Origin: Lachnospiraceae bacterium
GTDB taxonomy: Bacteria; Bacillota_A; Clostridia; Lachnospirales; Lachnospiraceae
Direction: 5' to 3'
Assembly (NCBI GenBank): GCA_004556565.1
Contig: SFGN01000123.1
Coordinates: 1-6,142, forward strand
Length of the DNA: 6,142 bases
The first letter of the stretch is position 1. Every line of letters begins with the position of its first letter. The translations under genes were made by a program, and so were the position numbers. This document shows positions 6,110-6,142 of this stretch, in pieces. The notes beneath the pieces are model-generated. The model was not told the DNA's origin and did not search any database. It saw nothing but the letters and a program-made list of their open reading frames with translations.

Positions 6110-6142
6110 ATGACAAAAACAGTATCAACCAGTAAAAAACCC
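6110..6142 (+). CDS. insE: IS3 transposase OrfA (InsE), first 11 codons
   Basis: ATG at 6110 follows an AGAGGTG ribosome site (6097-6103) and gives MTKTVSTSKKP, the known start of IS3 InsE. InsE is the helix-turn-helix DNA-binding protein that, fused to InsF by programmed -1 frameshifting, forms the active IS3 transposase. The rest lies outside the window, so whether this copy is intact cannot be seen. Confidence 0.9.
   Translation, partial: MTKTVSTSKKP

Larger units (their letters stand above)
6045..6142 (+). mobile_element. IS3 insertion sequence, left end (continues past the window)
   Basis: The sequence changes from porin code to IS3 at 6045, where the left inverted repeat begins TGATCTTACCC. 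The following bases and the insE start match IS3 as I remember it. IS3 makes a 3-bp target duplication, so TTC at 6042-6044 should reappear at the right end, which is outside the window. Insertion orientation places insE transcription away from the porin remnant. Confidence 0.92.

Overview
The window looks like Escherichia coli or Shigella chromosome. The first gene is, from memory, nearly identical to part of the E. coli YicL protein. The last 98 bases match the left end of insertion sequence IS3, including the start of its insE (orfA) gene. Between these two lies a visibly AT-richer accessory block that looks inserted next to yicL. As I recall the K-12 map, yicL sits close to setC and selC, a well-known island insertion neighbourhood. 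The link to that hotspot is inference.

Layout, left to right. (1) 1-508, + strand: the 3' part of yicL, a DMT/EamA-family membrane transporter. It appears to lack about 15 internal residues and has a changed C-terminus. (2) 509-711: a short intergenic stretch with a 9-bp inverted repeat. (3) 712-1851, - strand: an intact GH105 (YteR/YesR-like) unsaturated glycuronyl hydrolase. (4) 1852-2629: a 778-bp non-coding divergent region with an inverted repeat near the hydrolase promoter side and a TATAAT box just before the next operon. (5) 2630-5446, + strand: a three-gene TRAP transporter operon. It holds the periplasmic binding protein dctP, broken by a one-base frameshift in an A7 run, then dctQ (small membrane subunit) and dctM (large membrane subunit), both intact. 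(6) 5447-5597: a convergent gap with a strong rho-independent terminator on the - strand. (7) 5598-6044, - strand: the C-terminal 148 codons of a KdgM-family oligogalacturonate-type porin, cut off by IS3. (8) 6045-6142: the left end of IS3.

Together these genes read as an uptake and degradation module for short unsaturated uronic-acid oligosaccharides, such as lyase products of rhamnogalacturonan, pectin or a similar polyuronide. KdgM would pass the sugar across the outer membrane and the DctPQM system would carry it across the inner membrane. The cytoplasmic GH105 enzyme would then split off the unsaturated uronate for the ketodeoxyuronate pathway. No lyase and no regulator gene is visible here.

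In this strain the module appears to be decaying: the porin is split by IS3 and the binding protein is frameshifted, while the hydrolase and both membrane permease genes remain open. The dctP frameshift deserves a second look. It falls exactly on a canonical A_AAA_AAA slippery heptamer, and a -1 slip there would restore the family sequence precisely.
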